From assembly GCF_947301925.1 (NCBI RefSeq), contig NZ_CAMYUE010000007.1, positions 1 to 64,000 on the forward strand: DNA of 64,000 nucleotides, read 5' to 3'. The DNA is from an uncultured Ruminococcus sp. (GTDB lineage Bacteria > Bacillota > Clostridia > Oscillospirales > Ruminococcaceae). This document shows, in pieces, positions 24,946 to 34,237 of this stretch; the first letter of the stretch is position 1; every line of letters starts with the position of its first letter. Both the position numbers and the translations under genes were made by a program. The notes under the pieces are model-generated. The model searched no databases. It was given only the letters and a program-made list of their open reading frames with translations, and was not told the origin of the DNA.

Positions 24946-25889
24946 TACTTCCTGAGAGCGGACTTTACTGTCTTTGCGATATTCTCGGCAGAGAGGCCGA
25001 ACTCCTTCAGGAGGTCAACAGCAGGACCTGAGTGACCGAATTCGTCGTTCACGCCGATCTTGATAACGGGAACGGGACAGCACTCTGTAACTGCCTCGGC
25101 AACTGCCGAGCCCAGACCGCCGATTATGCTGTGCTCCTCAGCAGTAACGATGAGACCTGTCTCCTTTGCGCACTTGCAGATGAGCTCCTTGTCAAGGGGC
25201 TTGATGGTGTGAATATTCACAACTCTTGCAGAAATACCCTCAGCCTCAAGAGTCTTTGCAGCCTCTACAGCCTCGTTTACCATAAGGCCTGTAGCAACGA
25301 TGGTCACGTCCTTGCCGTCCTTCATTACAACGCCCTTGCCAAGCTCGAACTTGTAGCTTGCAGCGTCGTTGATAACGGGCACAGCAAGTCTGCCGAAGCG
25401 CATATATACGGGGCCGTTGAAGTCCAGAGCAGCCTTTACGGCAGCCTTGGCCTCTACGTCGTCGCAGGGGTTGATGATAGTCATGCCGGGGATAGTTCTC
25501 ATGAGAGCGATATCCTCGTTGCACTGATGTGTAGCGCCGTCCTCACCAACGGAGATACCTGCGTGTGTAGCGCCTATCTTAACGTTGAGTTGGGGATAGC
25601 CGATAGAGTTTCTTACGATCTCGAAAGCACGTCCCGCAGCGAACATAGCGAATGTGCTTGCGAAGGGGATCTTTCCGCAGGCAGCAAGACCAGCAGCAAC
25701 GCCCATCATGTTAGCCTCTGCGATACCGCAGTCAAAGAAGCGGTCGGGATAGGCCTTCTTGAATATACCTGTCTTTGTAGCAGCAGCAAGGTCTGCGTCG
25801 AGAACTATCAGGTCCTTGTATTCCTCGGCAAGCTCCTTGAGAGCCTCGCCGTAGCTTTCTCTGGTAGCCTTTTTGATTACATCTGCCAT
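24945..25889 (-). CDS. Transketolase, C-terminal subunit
   Basis: 314 aa covering the pyrimidine-binding and C-terminal domains of transketolase: DADLAAATKTGIFKKAYPDR, FDCGIAEANMMGVAAGLAAC, HAGISVGEDGATHQ (ThDP-binding) and a C-domain with VVNIHTIKPLDKELICKCAK. With the N-terminal subunit encoded 4 bp upstream it forms the split enzyme of the non-oxidative pentose phosphate pathway, common in clostridia. AGGAC start site. Confidence 0.95.
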   Translation of the reverse strand: MADVIKKATRESYGEALKELAEEYKDLIVLDADLAAATKTGIFKKAYPDRFFDCGIAEANMMGVAAGLAACGKIPFASTFAMFAAGRAFEIVRNSIGYPQLNVKIGATHAGISVGEDGATHQCNEDIALMRTIPGMTIINPCDDVEAKAAVKAALDFNGPVYMRFGRLAVPVINDAASYKFELGKGVVMKDGKDVTIVATGLMVNEAVEAAKTLEAEGISARVVNIHTIKPLDKELICKCAKETGLIVTAEEHSIIGGLGSAVAEAVTECCPVPVIKIGVNDEFGHSGPAVDLLKEFGLSAENIAKTVKSALRK

Positions 25890-25893
25890 GTTA

Positions 25894-26733
25894 TTAGTCC
25901 TCCAATTCCTTTAACTGCGCATTAAGCTCTGACATAGCCTGGTCGTACTGCTCCTTGTTGGGAGCTGTGCCGTGCCAGCCCACCTGATTTTCCATGAATG
26001 AAACGCCCTTGCCCTTGGTGGACTTCTGGATTATAGCCACGGGCTTGTCAGTTACAGACTCAGCCTCTGTGAAGGCTCTGTCTATATCGTCGAAGTCGTG
26101 AGCGTCCATAGTAATAACGTGCCAGCCGAATGCAGCGAACTTATCCGTGATAGGCTCGGGAGAACATACCTCAGTGATAGGTCCGTCGATCTGGAGACCG
26201 TTGTTGTCAACGATAGCCACAAGGTTAGTCAGCTTTTTGTGAGCTGCGAACATAGCAGCCTCCCATACCTGACCCTCTTCGATCTCGCCGTCGCCCAGTA
26301 TAGCGTATACCTTGTAGGACTTGCCGTCGATCTTTCCTGCCAGAGCCATGCCTGCCGCAGCAGAGATGCCCTGTCCGAGAGAACCGCTGGACATATCCAC
26401 GCCGGGGATATGGATGCAGGGGTGTCCCTGGAGGAGAGCGCCGATATGACGGAGGGACTTCAGCTCATCTACGGGGAAATAGCCCTTCTGAGCCAGTACC
26501 GAGTAGAGTGCGGGAGCAGTATGTCCCTTTGAGAGAACCAGACGGTCTCTGTCAGGAGCGTCGGGGTTCCCGGGATCATTGTTCATCTTGTTGAAGTAGA
26601 GATAGGTGAGGGTATCGCTTATAGAGAGCGAACCGCCGGGATGTCCCGACTTAGCGTTATAGGTTCCCTCGATAACGCCCATTCTGACCTTGCAGGCTGT
26701 TTTCTGCAATTCCTTTTTAAGCTTTGCGTCCAT
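25894..26733 (-). CDS. Transketolase, N-terminal subunit
   Basis: 279 aa from ATG 26733, chosen over 26772 because GGAGG lies 5 nt upstream. It carries the ThDP diphosphate-binding half: SGHPGGSLSISDTLTYLYF, DRLVLSKGHTAPALYSVLAQ, and GDGEIEEGQVWEAAMFAAHK followed by LVAIVDNNGLQIDG (G-D-G...N-N motif). The promoter is at 26809-26837. Confidence 0.95.
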   Translation of the reverse strand: MDAKLKKELQKTACKVRMGVIEGTYNAKSGHPGGSLSISDTLTYLYFNKMNNDPGNPDAPDRDRLVLSKGHTAPALYSVLAQKGYFPVDELKSLRHIGALLQGHPCIHIPGVDMSSGSLGQGISAAAGMALAGKIDGKSYKVYAILGDGEIEEGQVWEAAMFAAHKKLTNLVAIVDNNGLQIDGPITEVCSPEPITDKFAAFGWHVITMDAHDFDDIDRAFTEAESVTDKPVAIIQKSTKGKGVSFMENQVGWHGTAPNKEQYDQAMSELNAQLKELED

Positions 26734-26808
26734 ATTGACCTCCATGATTTTATTTGACGGCCGAAGCCGCAATTTGCGAGAAAAAATACTATGCTCTCAA
26801 CTCTAATA

Positions 26809-26837
26809 ATTATAGCGCAAAAAAAGTCATATTGCAA
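26809..26837 (-). promoter_or_regulatory. Promoter of the transketolase operon, overlapping a terminator
   Basis: Minus strand TTGCAA (26837-26832), 17-nt spacer, TATAAT (26814-26809). The -35 box lies in the loop of the terminator of the upstream block (26815-26844). Confidence 0.7.
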
Positions 26838-26844
26838 GACTTTT
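26815..26844 (-). terminator. Terminator of the long 46.8-26.9 kb block
   Basis: AAAAGTC / GACTTTT stem around a 9-nt loop; minus-strand tail TTTTTTTGC. It follows the 107-aa membrane gene by 11 bp. Confidence 0.7.
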
Positions 26845-26855
26845 CTTGCTCACTG

Positions 26856-27179
26856 TCATCTGAACATCATCATCACAAGCACTATAACATAAAAGATGAA
26901 GAAACCCGTACACACTATGGCAGGAAAGGATATGAGCATCTTGTTCTGCTTTTCGTGGAGGGTACCTTTTATCCTCAGCGCCTTTATAAGGTAAAGCGCC
27001 GCTCCCCACATGGGTATGGCCCAGGCTGCAAGCGCCAGGGTAGCGAAGTCGCTGAGGGTGAAATTCGCCGTATGTCCCGAGCTGATACCGCTGAAACTGC
27101 TGTATGCGAGCATGGCAAGAAGTCCGAGTACGACGAGAGTTCCGATGATATATATACTTATTGCCGCCTTCTTTTTCAT
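26856..27179 (-). CDS. Small membrane protein, unknown function
   Basis: 107 aa with three hydrophobic segments (ISIYIIGTLVVLGLLAMLAY, FATLALAAWAIPMWGAALYL, ISFPAIVCTGFFIFYVIVLV). No family recognised. AAAGGTG site before the ATG; begins 7 bp after the HAD phosphatase gene and is the last gene of the long minus-strand block. Confidence 0.65.
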   Translation of the reverse strand: MKKKAAISIYIIGTLVVLGLLAMLAYSSFSGISSGHTANFTLSDFATLALAAWAIPMWGAALYLIKALRIKGTLHEKQNKMLISFPAIVCTGFFIFYVIVLVMMMFR

Positions 27180-27186
27180 TGTTCTA

Positions 27187-28005
27187 CTATTTGCACCTTT
27201 CGATTATATAGTCTATAAGCTCCGCGACTGCGCCCTCGTCATTGGTGCGTGAGAGCACAAGGTCTGCCTTTGATTTCACGGAGTCCTCCGCGTTGGCAGG
27301 ACAGGCTCCCACATCGGCTCCGACTATCATCTCTATATCGTTGTCGAAGTCTCCGACGGACACGAAGGTACAATCCTCCATGCCTTTCAGTCTGCGGTAT
27401 TCCGCCAGAGCGGAGCCCTTGCTCACGCCCTGAGGGAGCATTTCAAGAAAAATATCCGAGGACTTTACAAAGTCAACGTCCTCATAAGCCAGCTTCTTCA
27501 CAAGAAGCTGCATATGCTCCACGTCCTCGGGAGCAAGTGAAAAAAGCACCTTCAGCCAGCCGCCGTCCTCTATATCGGCAAGCTCCGCATAATTTGGGAC
27601 TATGCCGCAGAGCTTCGTGTGCAGCTGCTGATAATCCGTATTGCTGAAAACATAGGTGCCCTCGGTCTTCAGCACCTCTCCTCCCGCACAGGGCATGAGC
27701 TCAAGGAGCTCCGCCGTATATTCCTTGGCGCGAAGGGTAAGGGGGTGGGTGTAGAGGGTCTCTCCGCTGATGTAATCGTGGATAGCCGCTCCGTTATACA
27801 TTATTATGGGGTATTTCAGTCCGAGTATGCTCCTGAACTGGTCAAAGGACTGTATTGTGCGTCCCGTAGCCACGGTGAAGCGTCCTCCCATGGCAGTGAA
27901 GCGCTCAATTGCCTCCCTGTCCGCGTCGGTTATCTCCTTGCGGCTGTTCAGAAGGGTGCCGTCCATATCGCTGAGCAGCACCACTCTCGATATATCTTCA
28001 AACAA
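27187..28005 (-). CDS. HAD-superfamily Cof-type phosphatase
   Basis: 272 aa, TTG start with GGAGA 8 nt upstream. HAD motif I DMDGTLLNSRKEI, motif II TVATGR, GVSKGSALAEY with the motif III Lys and SVGDFDNDIEMI motif IV; a C2B cap domain in between. Members dephosphorylate sugar phosphates and cofactors such as FMN or PLP; the substrate here cannot be told. 11 bp downstream of the pseudouridine synthase gene. Confidence 0.9.
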   Translation of the reverse strand: MFEDISRVVLLSDMDGTLLNSRKEITDADREAIERFTAMGGRFTVATGRTIQSFDQFRSILGLKYPIIMYNGAAIHDYISGETLYTHPLTLRAKEYTAELLELMPCAGGEVLKTEGTYVFSNTDYQQLHTKLCGIVPNYAELADIEDGGWLKVLFSLAPEDVEHMQLLVKKLAYEDVDFVKSSDIFLEMLPQGVSKGSALAEYRRLKGMEDCTFVSVGDFDNDIEMIVGADVGACPANAEDSVKSKADLVLSRTNDEGAVAELIDYIIERCK

Positions 28006-28016
28006 TGGTATCTCTC

Positions 28017-28931
28017 CTACATTTTTTCAAGCTTTGCCAGCACCGATCTGAAATAATCGGGGAGCTCGCTGGTGAACTCCATATACTCCCCTGTTGAGGG
28101 ATGTATGAAGCCTATCCTCCTTGCGTGGAGGCACTGTCCCTCCAGCCCCTTATAGGGCTTTCCGTAGACGTCGTCTCCGAGGACGGGATGTCCGATATAG
28201 CTCAGGTGTACCCTTATCTGGTGGGTGCGTCCCGTTTCGAGGCGAAGTCTCACATGAGCATAGCCGCCGTACTGCTTTATGACGCTGTAATGGGTGACTG
28301 CATTGCGGGAATTCTCCGTGGTCACGCACATCTTCTTGCGGTCGGTCTTATGCCGTCCGATAGGAGCGTCCACAGTGCCCTCGGTATCCCTGAAGTATCC
28401 GCAGGCCACCGCCTCGTATTCACGGGTAAAGCTGTGAGCCTTTATCTGCTCCGCCAGCTTCAGGTGAGAGGCATCGTTCTTGGCAACTATGAGCAGACCG
28501 CTGGTATTCTTGTCTATGCGGTGGACTATACCGGGACGGATAATACCGTTTATGCCCGAAAGGCTGTCTCCGCAGTGGTGCAGGAGAGCGTTTACGAGAG
28601 TTCCGCTGTAATTTCCGTGAGCAGGGTGTACCACCATGCCCTTTGGCTTGTTCACCACAAGGAGGTCGCCGTCCTCATAGACTATATCCAGAGGGATATC
28701 CTCGGGAACAGCGTCCATTGGCTCAGGCTCGGGGATATCCACTGTTATCTCCTCGCCGCCTCTGAGCTTGTAGTTCTTGTTTATGCTGCTGCCGTCCGCA
28801 AGGACAAGCCCCTTTTCGATGAGGCCCTGTACCGCGGAGCGTGTGAGCTCCCCGATATTTTCTGTGATGTACTTGTCTATGCGGCTCCCCCTGTCTTCGG
28901 GAGAGGCTGTGAGTATCATGCGCTCACTCAT
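28017..28931 (-). CDS. RluA-family 23S rRNA pseudouridine synthase
   Basis: 304 aa from ATG 28931, which overlaps the lspA stop (ATGAGTGA); the upstream extension to 28973 lies inside lspA. N-terminal S4 domain (SRIDKYITENIGELTRSAVQ) then the RluA catalytic domain with GIVHRIDKNTSGLLIVAKND (catalytic Asp in H-R-x-D) and GRTHQIRVHLSYIGHPVLGD. Family RluD/YlyB, commonly next to lspA in Firmicutes. Confidence 0.95.
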   Translation of the reverse strand: MSERMILTASPEDRGSRIDKYITENIGELTRSAVQGLIEKGLVLADGSSINKNYKLRGGEEITVDIPEPEPMDAVPEDIPLDIVYEDGDLLVVNKPKGMVVHPAHGNYSGTLVNALLHHCGDSLSGINGIIRPGIVHRIDKNTSGLLIVAKNDASHLKLAEQIKAHSFTREYEAVACGYFRDTEGTVDAPIGRHKTDRKKMCVTTENSRNAVTHYSVIKQYGGYAHVRLRLETGRTHQIRVHLSYIGHPVLGDDVYGKPYKGLEGQCLHARRIGFIHPSTGEYMEFTSELPDYFRSVLAKLEKM

Positions 28932-29433
28932 TTTCTTCCGCCTTTGCAGCCGCGGCCTTCTTCTGCTTTTCAAGCTTGGGGTCGATGAACAGCGCGTACC
29001 AGAGAAGCAGCACGAAGGCTATGGTAACGCATATGTCAGCGACGTTGAATATGGCAAAGTGGAACAGCTTTATCTCAAACATATCCACAACATAGGCGAA
29101 ACGGAAGCGGTCGATAAGGTTGCCTATACCTCCTGCTATGAACAGGGCAAGAGCAATATCCAGAAGCTTTGAGCGGCGGTACACCTTGAACAGCAGCACT
29201 ATCCCGCCTGCCACCACCAGTGTGGTGAAGCCGATGAGGAACCAGCGCTGTCCCGACATACTTCCGAAAATGGCACCGTCGTTTTCCAGATAGGTAAGAT
29301 CCACTATCTTATGGCTGCCGATGTGTATGAAGTCCATACTGCCCACGGGCTGAAGCTCGTGGATCGCCCAGTATTTCACAAGCTGATCCGCTCCTACAAG
29401 GAGGACTATCAGCACAGCAAGAAATATTGCCAT
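28924..29433 (-). CDS. lspA: Lipoprotein signal peptidase (signal peptidase II)
   Basis: 169 aa with four transmembrane segments. Catalytic aspartates lie in GGIGNLIDRFRF and FAIFNVADICVTI; LENDGAIFGSMSG is the conserved N-A/G-A-F region. It cleaves prolipoproteins, of which this window encodes at least three. The C-terminus adds a basic, Ala/Glu-rich tail. Co-directional with ileS, as in many Gram-positives. Confidence 0.95.
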   Translation of the reverse strand: MAIFLAVLIVLLVGADQLVKYWAIHELQPVGSMDFIHIGSHKIVDLTYLENDGAIFGSMSGQRWFLIGFTTLVVAGGIVLLFKVYRRSKLLDIALALFIAGGIGNLIDRFRFAYVVDMFEIKLFHFAIFNVADICVTIAFVLLLWYALFIDPKLEKQKKAAAAKAEENE

Positions 29434-29500
29434 AGAGTTTTATCCTTTCAATAAGACTGCCTGCCGACTGCATCAGCCGACAGGCAATGAGGTTACATTT

Positions 29501-32278
29501 TTAAGCTTCTACAGCTATTGCGCATCTCTCGCAGAGTGTGGGGTGGTCATGATTCGTACCCACATACTTGCTGAAGCACCAGCAGCGCTCGCACTTCTCA
29601 CCCTCTGCCTTAGCCACCTCGAAAACGGTGTCGGCGCCTGACTTTTCGACCTCTACTCCCGATACTATCAGGATATCCTTCAGGTCGTCGGCCAGTGCAG
29701 CATATCTGTCGTAGTCGGCGTCGCTGCTCTTTACGATGATCTTAGCTTCAAGGGACTTACCGATGGTCTTGGCGTTACGAGCCTCCTCGAGAGCCTTGTT
29801 TGCGCCGAGACGGGCGTTGTATATGAATTCCCACTTGTCGATGAAGTCGGCAGAGAACTCTATGCCGCTCTTCTCAGGCATCTGGTTGAGGAATACGCTT
29901 TCCTTGTCGTCGCCTGCGGAGTGGGGCATGAACTGCCATATCTCCTCGGCTGTGAATGAAATGATAGGTGCGGCAAGTCTTGTTATCGCACTGATTATGC
30001 GGTACATTGCCGTCTGAGCTGCGCGGCGGAGAACAGAGTCCTCCTTCTCGCAGTAAAGTCTGTCCTTGATGATATCAAGATAGAAGTTGGACATATCTAT
30101 TACGCAGAAGTTGTGGAGCGCGTGGAGTGCGATATGGAAATCGAACGCCTCGTAGCCCTCCTTCATCTTGTCGATGAGGTTATCCAGCTTCATGAGAGCC
30201 CACTTGTCAAGCTCAGTGAGCTGATCGTCGGATACGCAGTCCTTGTCGGGATCGAAGCCGGCGCCGTTGCCCAGGTTACCCAGTATGAAACGTGCGGTAT
30301 TTCTGATCTTCTTGTATGCGTCCGAGAGCTGGCCGAGTATGGGCTTAGAGATACGGATATCGCTGTGGTAGTCCGAAGAAGCTGCCCACAGACGGAGTAT
30401 ATCCGCGCCGTACTGGTCTGTTATCTCACTGGGGTCGATACCGTTGCCGAGAGACTTGTGCATTGCCTTGCCCTCGCCGTCAACTACCCAGCCGTGGGTG
30501 CAGACTGCCTTGTAGGGAGACTGTCCCTTGTATACAACAGATGTGAGGAGCGATGACTGGAACCAGCCTCTGTACTGATCTGCGCCCTCAAGATAGAGGT
30601 CGGCAGGCCATGTAAGGCTCGGGAAGTCCTTGCCCTCCATAACGGATGTATGTGATACGCCGCTGTCGAACCATACGTCCATGATGTCGTATTCCTTGGT
30701 GAACTCGCTGCATCCGCACTCGCACTTGACGCCTGCGGGTATGAATTCACTTGTATCCTTTATCCACCATGAATCGCTGCCTTCCCTGCGGAAGAGCTCG
30801 GAGATAGCGGAGATGGTCTCGTCGTTGCAGATGGGCTTGCCGCAGTCCTTGCAGTAGACAACAGGTATGGGAACGCCCCATGTTCTCTGACGGGAGATAC
30901 ACCAGTCACTTCTGTCGCGAACCATGCCTTTGATCCTGTCCTCGCCCCACTCGGGTATCCACTTTACGGACTCGATGGCCTTTATAGCCTCGTCCTTGAA
31001 GCCGTTTACGGAGCAGAACCACTGCTCTGTAGCTCTGTAGATGATAGGGCTGTTACATCTCCAGCAGTGAGGATACTGGTGGACGATCTTCTGTGTAGCC
31101 AGCATAGCGCCCAGCTCTGTGAGCTTTGCGGCGATAGCCTTGTTTGCCTGATCCGTGTCCATGCCCTCGAATTCGCCTGCCTCGGCGGTCTGCTTGCCCT
31201 TTGAGTCAACGCAAACGATGATACCGATATCGTCGTACTTCTTGCACACCTCAAAGTCCTCAACACCGTAGCCGGGCGCTGTATGTACGCAGCCCGTACC
31301 GCTTTCAAGAGTAACGTGGTCGCCTACGATTATGGGTGAGGGACGGTCGTAGAGGGGATGCTTTGTCTTCATGCCCTCAAGCTCCGCGCCGGTGAAGATG
31401 TGCTCTGTGGTATACTCTGTGATACCGGCAGTCTCCATGGTGGTCTTTACAAGCTCCTCAGCCATTACATAGTATTCATCGCCTACATGGACGAGAGTAT
31501 AGTTGTACTCGGGTCCCAGACAGATAGCGAGGTTGCCGGGGATAGTCCATGTGGTAGTTGTCCATATAACGAAATAGATCTTTGAGAGGTCAAGTCCCAG
31601 GCCTGTGAATATGCCCTTGTCGTCGGTGACGTTGAACTTGACATAGATAGAATAGCAGGGATCGTTGGAATACTCGATCTCAGCCTCGGCAAGCGCGGTA
31701 TTGCAGTCGGGGCACCAGTATACGGGCTTCAGGCCCTTGTACATATAGCCCTTCTTTACCATGGAGCCGAACACCTCTACCTGCTTTGCCTCGTACTCGG
31801 GGCGGAGGGTAAGGTAGGGATAGTCATAGTCGCCCAGAGAGCCCAGTCTCTTGAAGCCCTTCATCTGATTGGCCACCTGAGTCATGGCGTACTCGCGGCA
31901 GTGCTTTCTGAGGTCAACTGCGGGGATAGCGCCGTTCTCAACGCCGATAGCCTTCATAGCCTTCAGCTCGATAGGAAGTCCGTGGGTGTCCCAGCCGGGA
32001 ACATAGGGAGCACAGAATCCGCTCATATTCTTATACTTTACGATGAAGTCCTTGAGAGACTTGTTGAGGGCGTGACCCAGATGGATCTCTCCGTTTGCAT
32101 AGGGAGGTCCGTCGTGAAGTATATAAGAGGGCTTGCCCTTGTTCTTCTCTACCATTTTGTAGTAGAGTCTTTCATCTTCCCATTTTTTGAGAGTTTCGGG
32201 TTCTCTCTTGGGCAGATTTCCCCTCATGGGAAATTCTGTCTGCGGTAAATTAAGCGTACTGTTATAATCCTGTGCCAT
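29501..32278 (-). CDS. ileS: Isoleucyl-tRNA synthetase
   Basis: 925 aa class I synthetase. HIGH motif in GPPYANGEIHLGHALN; editing CP1 domain with TTTWTIPGNLAICLGP; the second signature reads KAMHKSLGNG, an M-H-K-S variant of KMSKS. The C-terminal zinc-binding Cys cluster CERCWCFSKYVG...CERC is present. A GGGATCGGA-type site precedes the ATG. No T-box leader fits in the 61 bp before it; it is expressed from the division cluster upstream. Confidence 0.97.
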   Translation of the reverse strand: MAQDYNSTLNLPQTEFPMRGNLPKREPETLKKWEDERLYYKMVEKNKGKPSYILHDGPPYANGEIHLGHALNKSLKDFIVKYKNMSGFCAPYVPGWDTHGLPIELKAMKAIGVENGAIPAVDLRKHCREYAMTQVANQMKGFKRLGSLGDYDYPYLTLRPEYEAKQVEVFGSMVKKGYMYKGLKPVYWCPDCNTALAEAEIEYSNDPCYSIYVKFNVTDDKGIFTGLGLDLSKIYFVIWTTTTWTIPGNLAICLGPEYNYTLVHVGDEYYVMAEELVKTTMETAGITEYTTEHIFTGAELEGMKTKHPLYDRPSPIIVGDHVTLESGTGCVHTAPGYGVEDFEVCKKYDDIGIIVCVDSKGKQTAEAGEFEGMDTDQANKAIAAKLTELGAMLATQKIVHQYPHCWRCNSPIIYRATEQWFCSVNGFKDEAIKAIESVKWIPEWGEDRIKGMVRDRSDWCISRQRTWGVPIPVVYCKDCGKPICNDETISAISELFRREGSDSWWIKDTSEFIPAGVKCECGCSEFTKEYDIMDVWFDSGVSHTSVMEGKDFPSLTWPADLYLEGADQYRGWFQSSLLTSVVYKGQSPYKAVCTHGWVVDGEGKAMHKSLGNGIDPSEITDQYGADILRLWAASSDYHSDIRISKPILGQLSDAYKKIRNTARFILGNLGNGAGFDPDKDCVSDDQLTELDKWALMKLDNLIDKMKEGYEAFDFHIALHALHNFCVIDMSNFYLDIIKDRLYCEKEDSVLRRAAQTAMYRIISAITRLAAPIISFTAEEIWQFMPHSAGDDKESVFLNQMPEKSGIEFSADFIDKWEFIYNARLGANKALEEARNAKTIGKSLEAKIIVKSSDADYDRYAALADDLKDILIVSGVEVEKSGADTVFEVAKAEGEKCERCWCFSKYVGTNHDHPTLCERCAIAVEA

Positions 32279-32339
32279 ACTATCCGATCCCTCTTACAAA
32301 AGACTGAGGGATCCTCCTTTCGATCTTATTGATTGATGA

Positions 32340-32903
32340 TTATTCCTCTTCTGTCTCGGCAGCAACTGCTGCTGCGATCTCCTCTGCTGTCTGAGCTTCC
32401 TCCTCTTCGCCGGCTGCCTCATCAAAGGTCTCGGGCATGGACGAGATGAGCTCCAGATGGCTCTTGTACATATCGAACAGGCTCTTCTTGAAGTCTGCTA
32501 CCTGCTGCTGAGCCTCGATGAGAGCCTCCTTCTCCTTGGCGATCTCCTCGCGGTTCTTTTCCATAGCCTCGGCGTGCTGACGAACAGCCTCGTCCTCGAG
32601 GGCGTCTGCCTTTGCCTGAGCCTCTGCGATGATCTGCTCTGCCTTCTCGTTGGCGTCGCTGAGCACCTGGTGGCCCTGCTTCTGAGCGCCGAGGAGAGCG
32701 TCTTTGAGAGCGTCCTCGTCTCTCATATACTCTCTTACCTTGTCAGCAAGAACCTGTATCTTGCTGTTAGCTTCTGCACGCTCGCGCTCCATTTCGTCAA
32801 GCTCAGCCTCCAGCTGTGAGAGGAATTCGTCTATCTCCTCCTGCTTGTAACCGAATGCAGCCTTCTCAAATCTCTTATTTCTAACGTCCTTTGAAGTTAT
32901 CAT
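32340..32903 (-). CDS. divIVA: DivIVA-domain cell division protein
   Basis: 187 aa from ATG 32903 (GAGGTG at 6-nt spacing; an ATG at 32912 is too close to it). The N-terminal MITSKDVRNKRFEKAAFGYK-QEEIDEFL is the membrane-curvature-binding DivIVA motif; the rest is a long coiled coil (about 35-155) with an acidic Ala/Glu tail. Probably recruits polar or septal partners. Gene order ylmH-divIVA-ileS is the Firmicutes standard. Confidence 0.92.
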   Translation of the reverse strand: MITSKDVRNKRFEKAAFGYKQEEIDEFLSQLEAELDEMERERAEANSKIQVLADKVREYMRDEDALKDALLGAQKQGHQVLSDANEKAEQIIAEAQAKADALEDEAVRQHAEAMEKNREEIAKEKEALIEAQQQVADFKKSLFDMYKSHLELISSMPETFDEAAGEEEEAQTAEEIAAAVAAETEEE

Positions 32904-32914
32904 TTCATTCACCT

Positions 32915-33673
32915 CTAAATATATTTTCTAAGACTAATGTGTATGCGGCCTTTCTTTGTTGTGCCGTCTATACCGGAAAGTACAAATCTTCCGCAGCCTC
33001 TGACGGAGAGTATATCCCCCTCCTTCAGTTCATATGAGACCGAGGAAACCGTAAAATGATTCACATCCACCTTATCGGAGCGGATAAGCATGGCTGCCTT
33101 CTCACGGCTCACATGAGCCGCCAGCCCCACTGTACAGTCAAGGCGCAGGGAAGCCACTGTTCCGCATATATCCTGAAACTTCTGAGCACTGCTTAGCTCA
33201 AACGGTCTGTCGTCGGCAAGCTTTACGCCCACTCTGCCTATCTTTGACACAGAGGAGCCTATGAGCCTTGCCGCCACCTCTGTGACGAAGGTCTGGGCGA
33301 TGCCCTCGCCCACCACTATATCTCCTATGACCTCGCGCTTTATCTGCTGAGCCATGAAGGAGCCGAGAAAATCCCTGTGTGTCAGCTTATCCTCGCTGCG
33401 GTAGGTGAAGGTAAGGCATTTCATGGGGAACTCCTCCGTGATATAGTCATGGCAATACTCCGGGTACACCGCAAGCATTTTCCGTCTTGCGTCCCCGTAG
33501 CCTCCGTAGAGCATATATCTCAGGTCTCCCGTATTCCTCCTGCACCATTCCTCAGCCTCGACGCACTGTCTTTCGTCAAGAAAGGCGGAGAACTGTGCCG
33601 TGCCGTCCCTTTCGCAGAGGGCGGTCATATCGGCCAGTCTCGCGGCAAAGAGCTTATCCGGCTGATCGTTCAT
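32915..33673 (-). CDS. ylmH: YlmH-type S4-domain RNA-binding protein
   Basis: 252 aa. N-terminal YlmH domain and a C-terminal S4 RNA-binding domain (LRLDCTVGLAAHVSREKAAM, ...DKVDVNHFTVSSVSYELKEG). YlmH has been linked to ribosome rescue and to division clusters. The start overlaps the sepF stop (TGATG); divIVA follows directly. Confidence 0.92.
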   Translation of the reverse strand: MNDQPDKLFAARLADMTALCERDGTAQFSAFLDERQCVEAEEWCRRNTGDLRYMLYGGYGDARRKMLAVYPEYCHDYITEEFPMKCLTFTYRSEDKLTHRDFLGSFMAQQIKREVIGDIVVGEGIAQTFVTEVAARLIGSSVSKIGRVGVKLADDRPFELSSAQKFQDICGTVASLRLDCTVGLAAHVSREKAAMLIRSDKVDVNHFTVSSVSYELKEGDILSVRGCGRFVLSGIDGTTKKGRIHISLRKYI

Positions 33674-34140
33674 CAGATGAATACGCCGTTGTTCTCCAGC
33701 TCGCCTACAAGGTCCTCGCCGATGAAGCCTACATTATAAGGAGTAATGATGTAGGTGAGGTTTGCAACGGGCTTGAGGCTTCCGCCGTTTGCGTAAGCAA
33801 CGCCTACGAGGAAGTCGATGATCCTTCTCTTGTTCTCGGGAGAAGCTGTCTCAAGATTGAGAACTACTGTCTTCTTGGCAATAAGATGATCTGCTATCTG
33901 CTTTGCGTCTGTGAAAGCCGAGGGCTTTACCAGTACTACCTGAAGCTGTGCGGTAGTCTGGATATTAACGACCTTGTTTCTTCTTCCGGTACCGATGGAA
34001 GCGCTCTCGTTCACGGGAGCATCGTCCTGATCGGCAGGTGAAAAGCTGCGCTCACGCTCGTGACGTACCGGAACATCAGCGTCAAAATCGTCGTCCTCTG
34101 CAGCAAAGAAAAATTCCTTAATGTTCTCAAAAAGTTTCAT
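33673..34140 (-). CDS. sepF: Cell division protein SepF
   Basis: 155 aa from ATG 34140 behind AAGGAG (the ORF reaches 34161 without a site). N-terminal amphipathic membrane helix MKLFENIKEFFFAAEDDD, a charged linker, then the SepF fold: QVVLVKPSAFTDAKQIADHL, KKTVVLNLETASPENKRRII, DFLVGVAYANGGSLKPVANL. It anchors FtsZ to the membrane in organisms such as clostridia. Confidence 0.93.
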   Translation of the reverse strand: MKLFENIKEFFFAAEDDDFDADVPVRHERERSFSPADQDDAPVNESASIGTGRRNKVVNIQTTAQLQVVLVKPSAFTDAKQIADHLIAKKTVVLNLETASPENKRRIIDFLVGVAYANGGSLKPVANLTYIITPYNVGFIGEDLVGELENNGVFI

Positions 34141-34237
34141 CTTAATACTCCTTCTCCGCATTATTTATATTTTATATCTCTTCACAGGACCAATGCGGAG
34201 CATCCCGTGTTGATGATCCAGCGTTCCGCTGTATAGG

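Noticed and set aside
24493..25889. Frameshift between transketolase C-subunit and the next membrane protein gene
   Set aside because: The transketolase ends at a normal family length and the next ATG overlaps its stop in a standard coupled arrangement.
29456..29487. Terminator between lspA and ileS
   Set aside because: A GC-rich imperfect stem is present but without a T-tract on the coding strand; not convincing.
32279..32339. T-box leader for ileS
   Set aside because: Only 61 bp separate divIVA and ileS; there is no T-box sequence or specifier stem.
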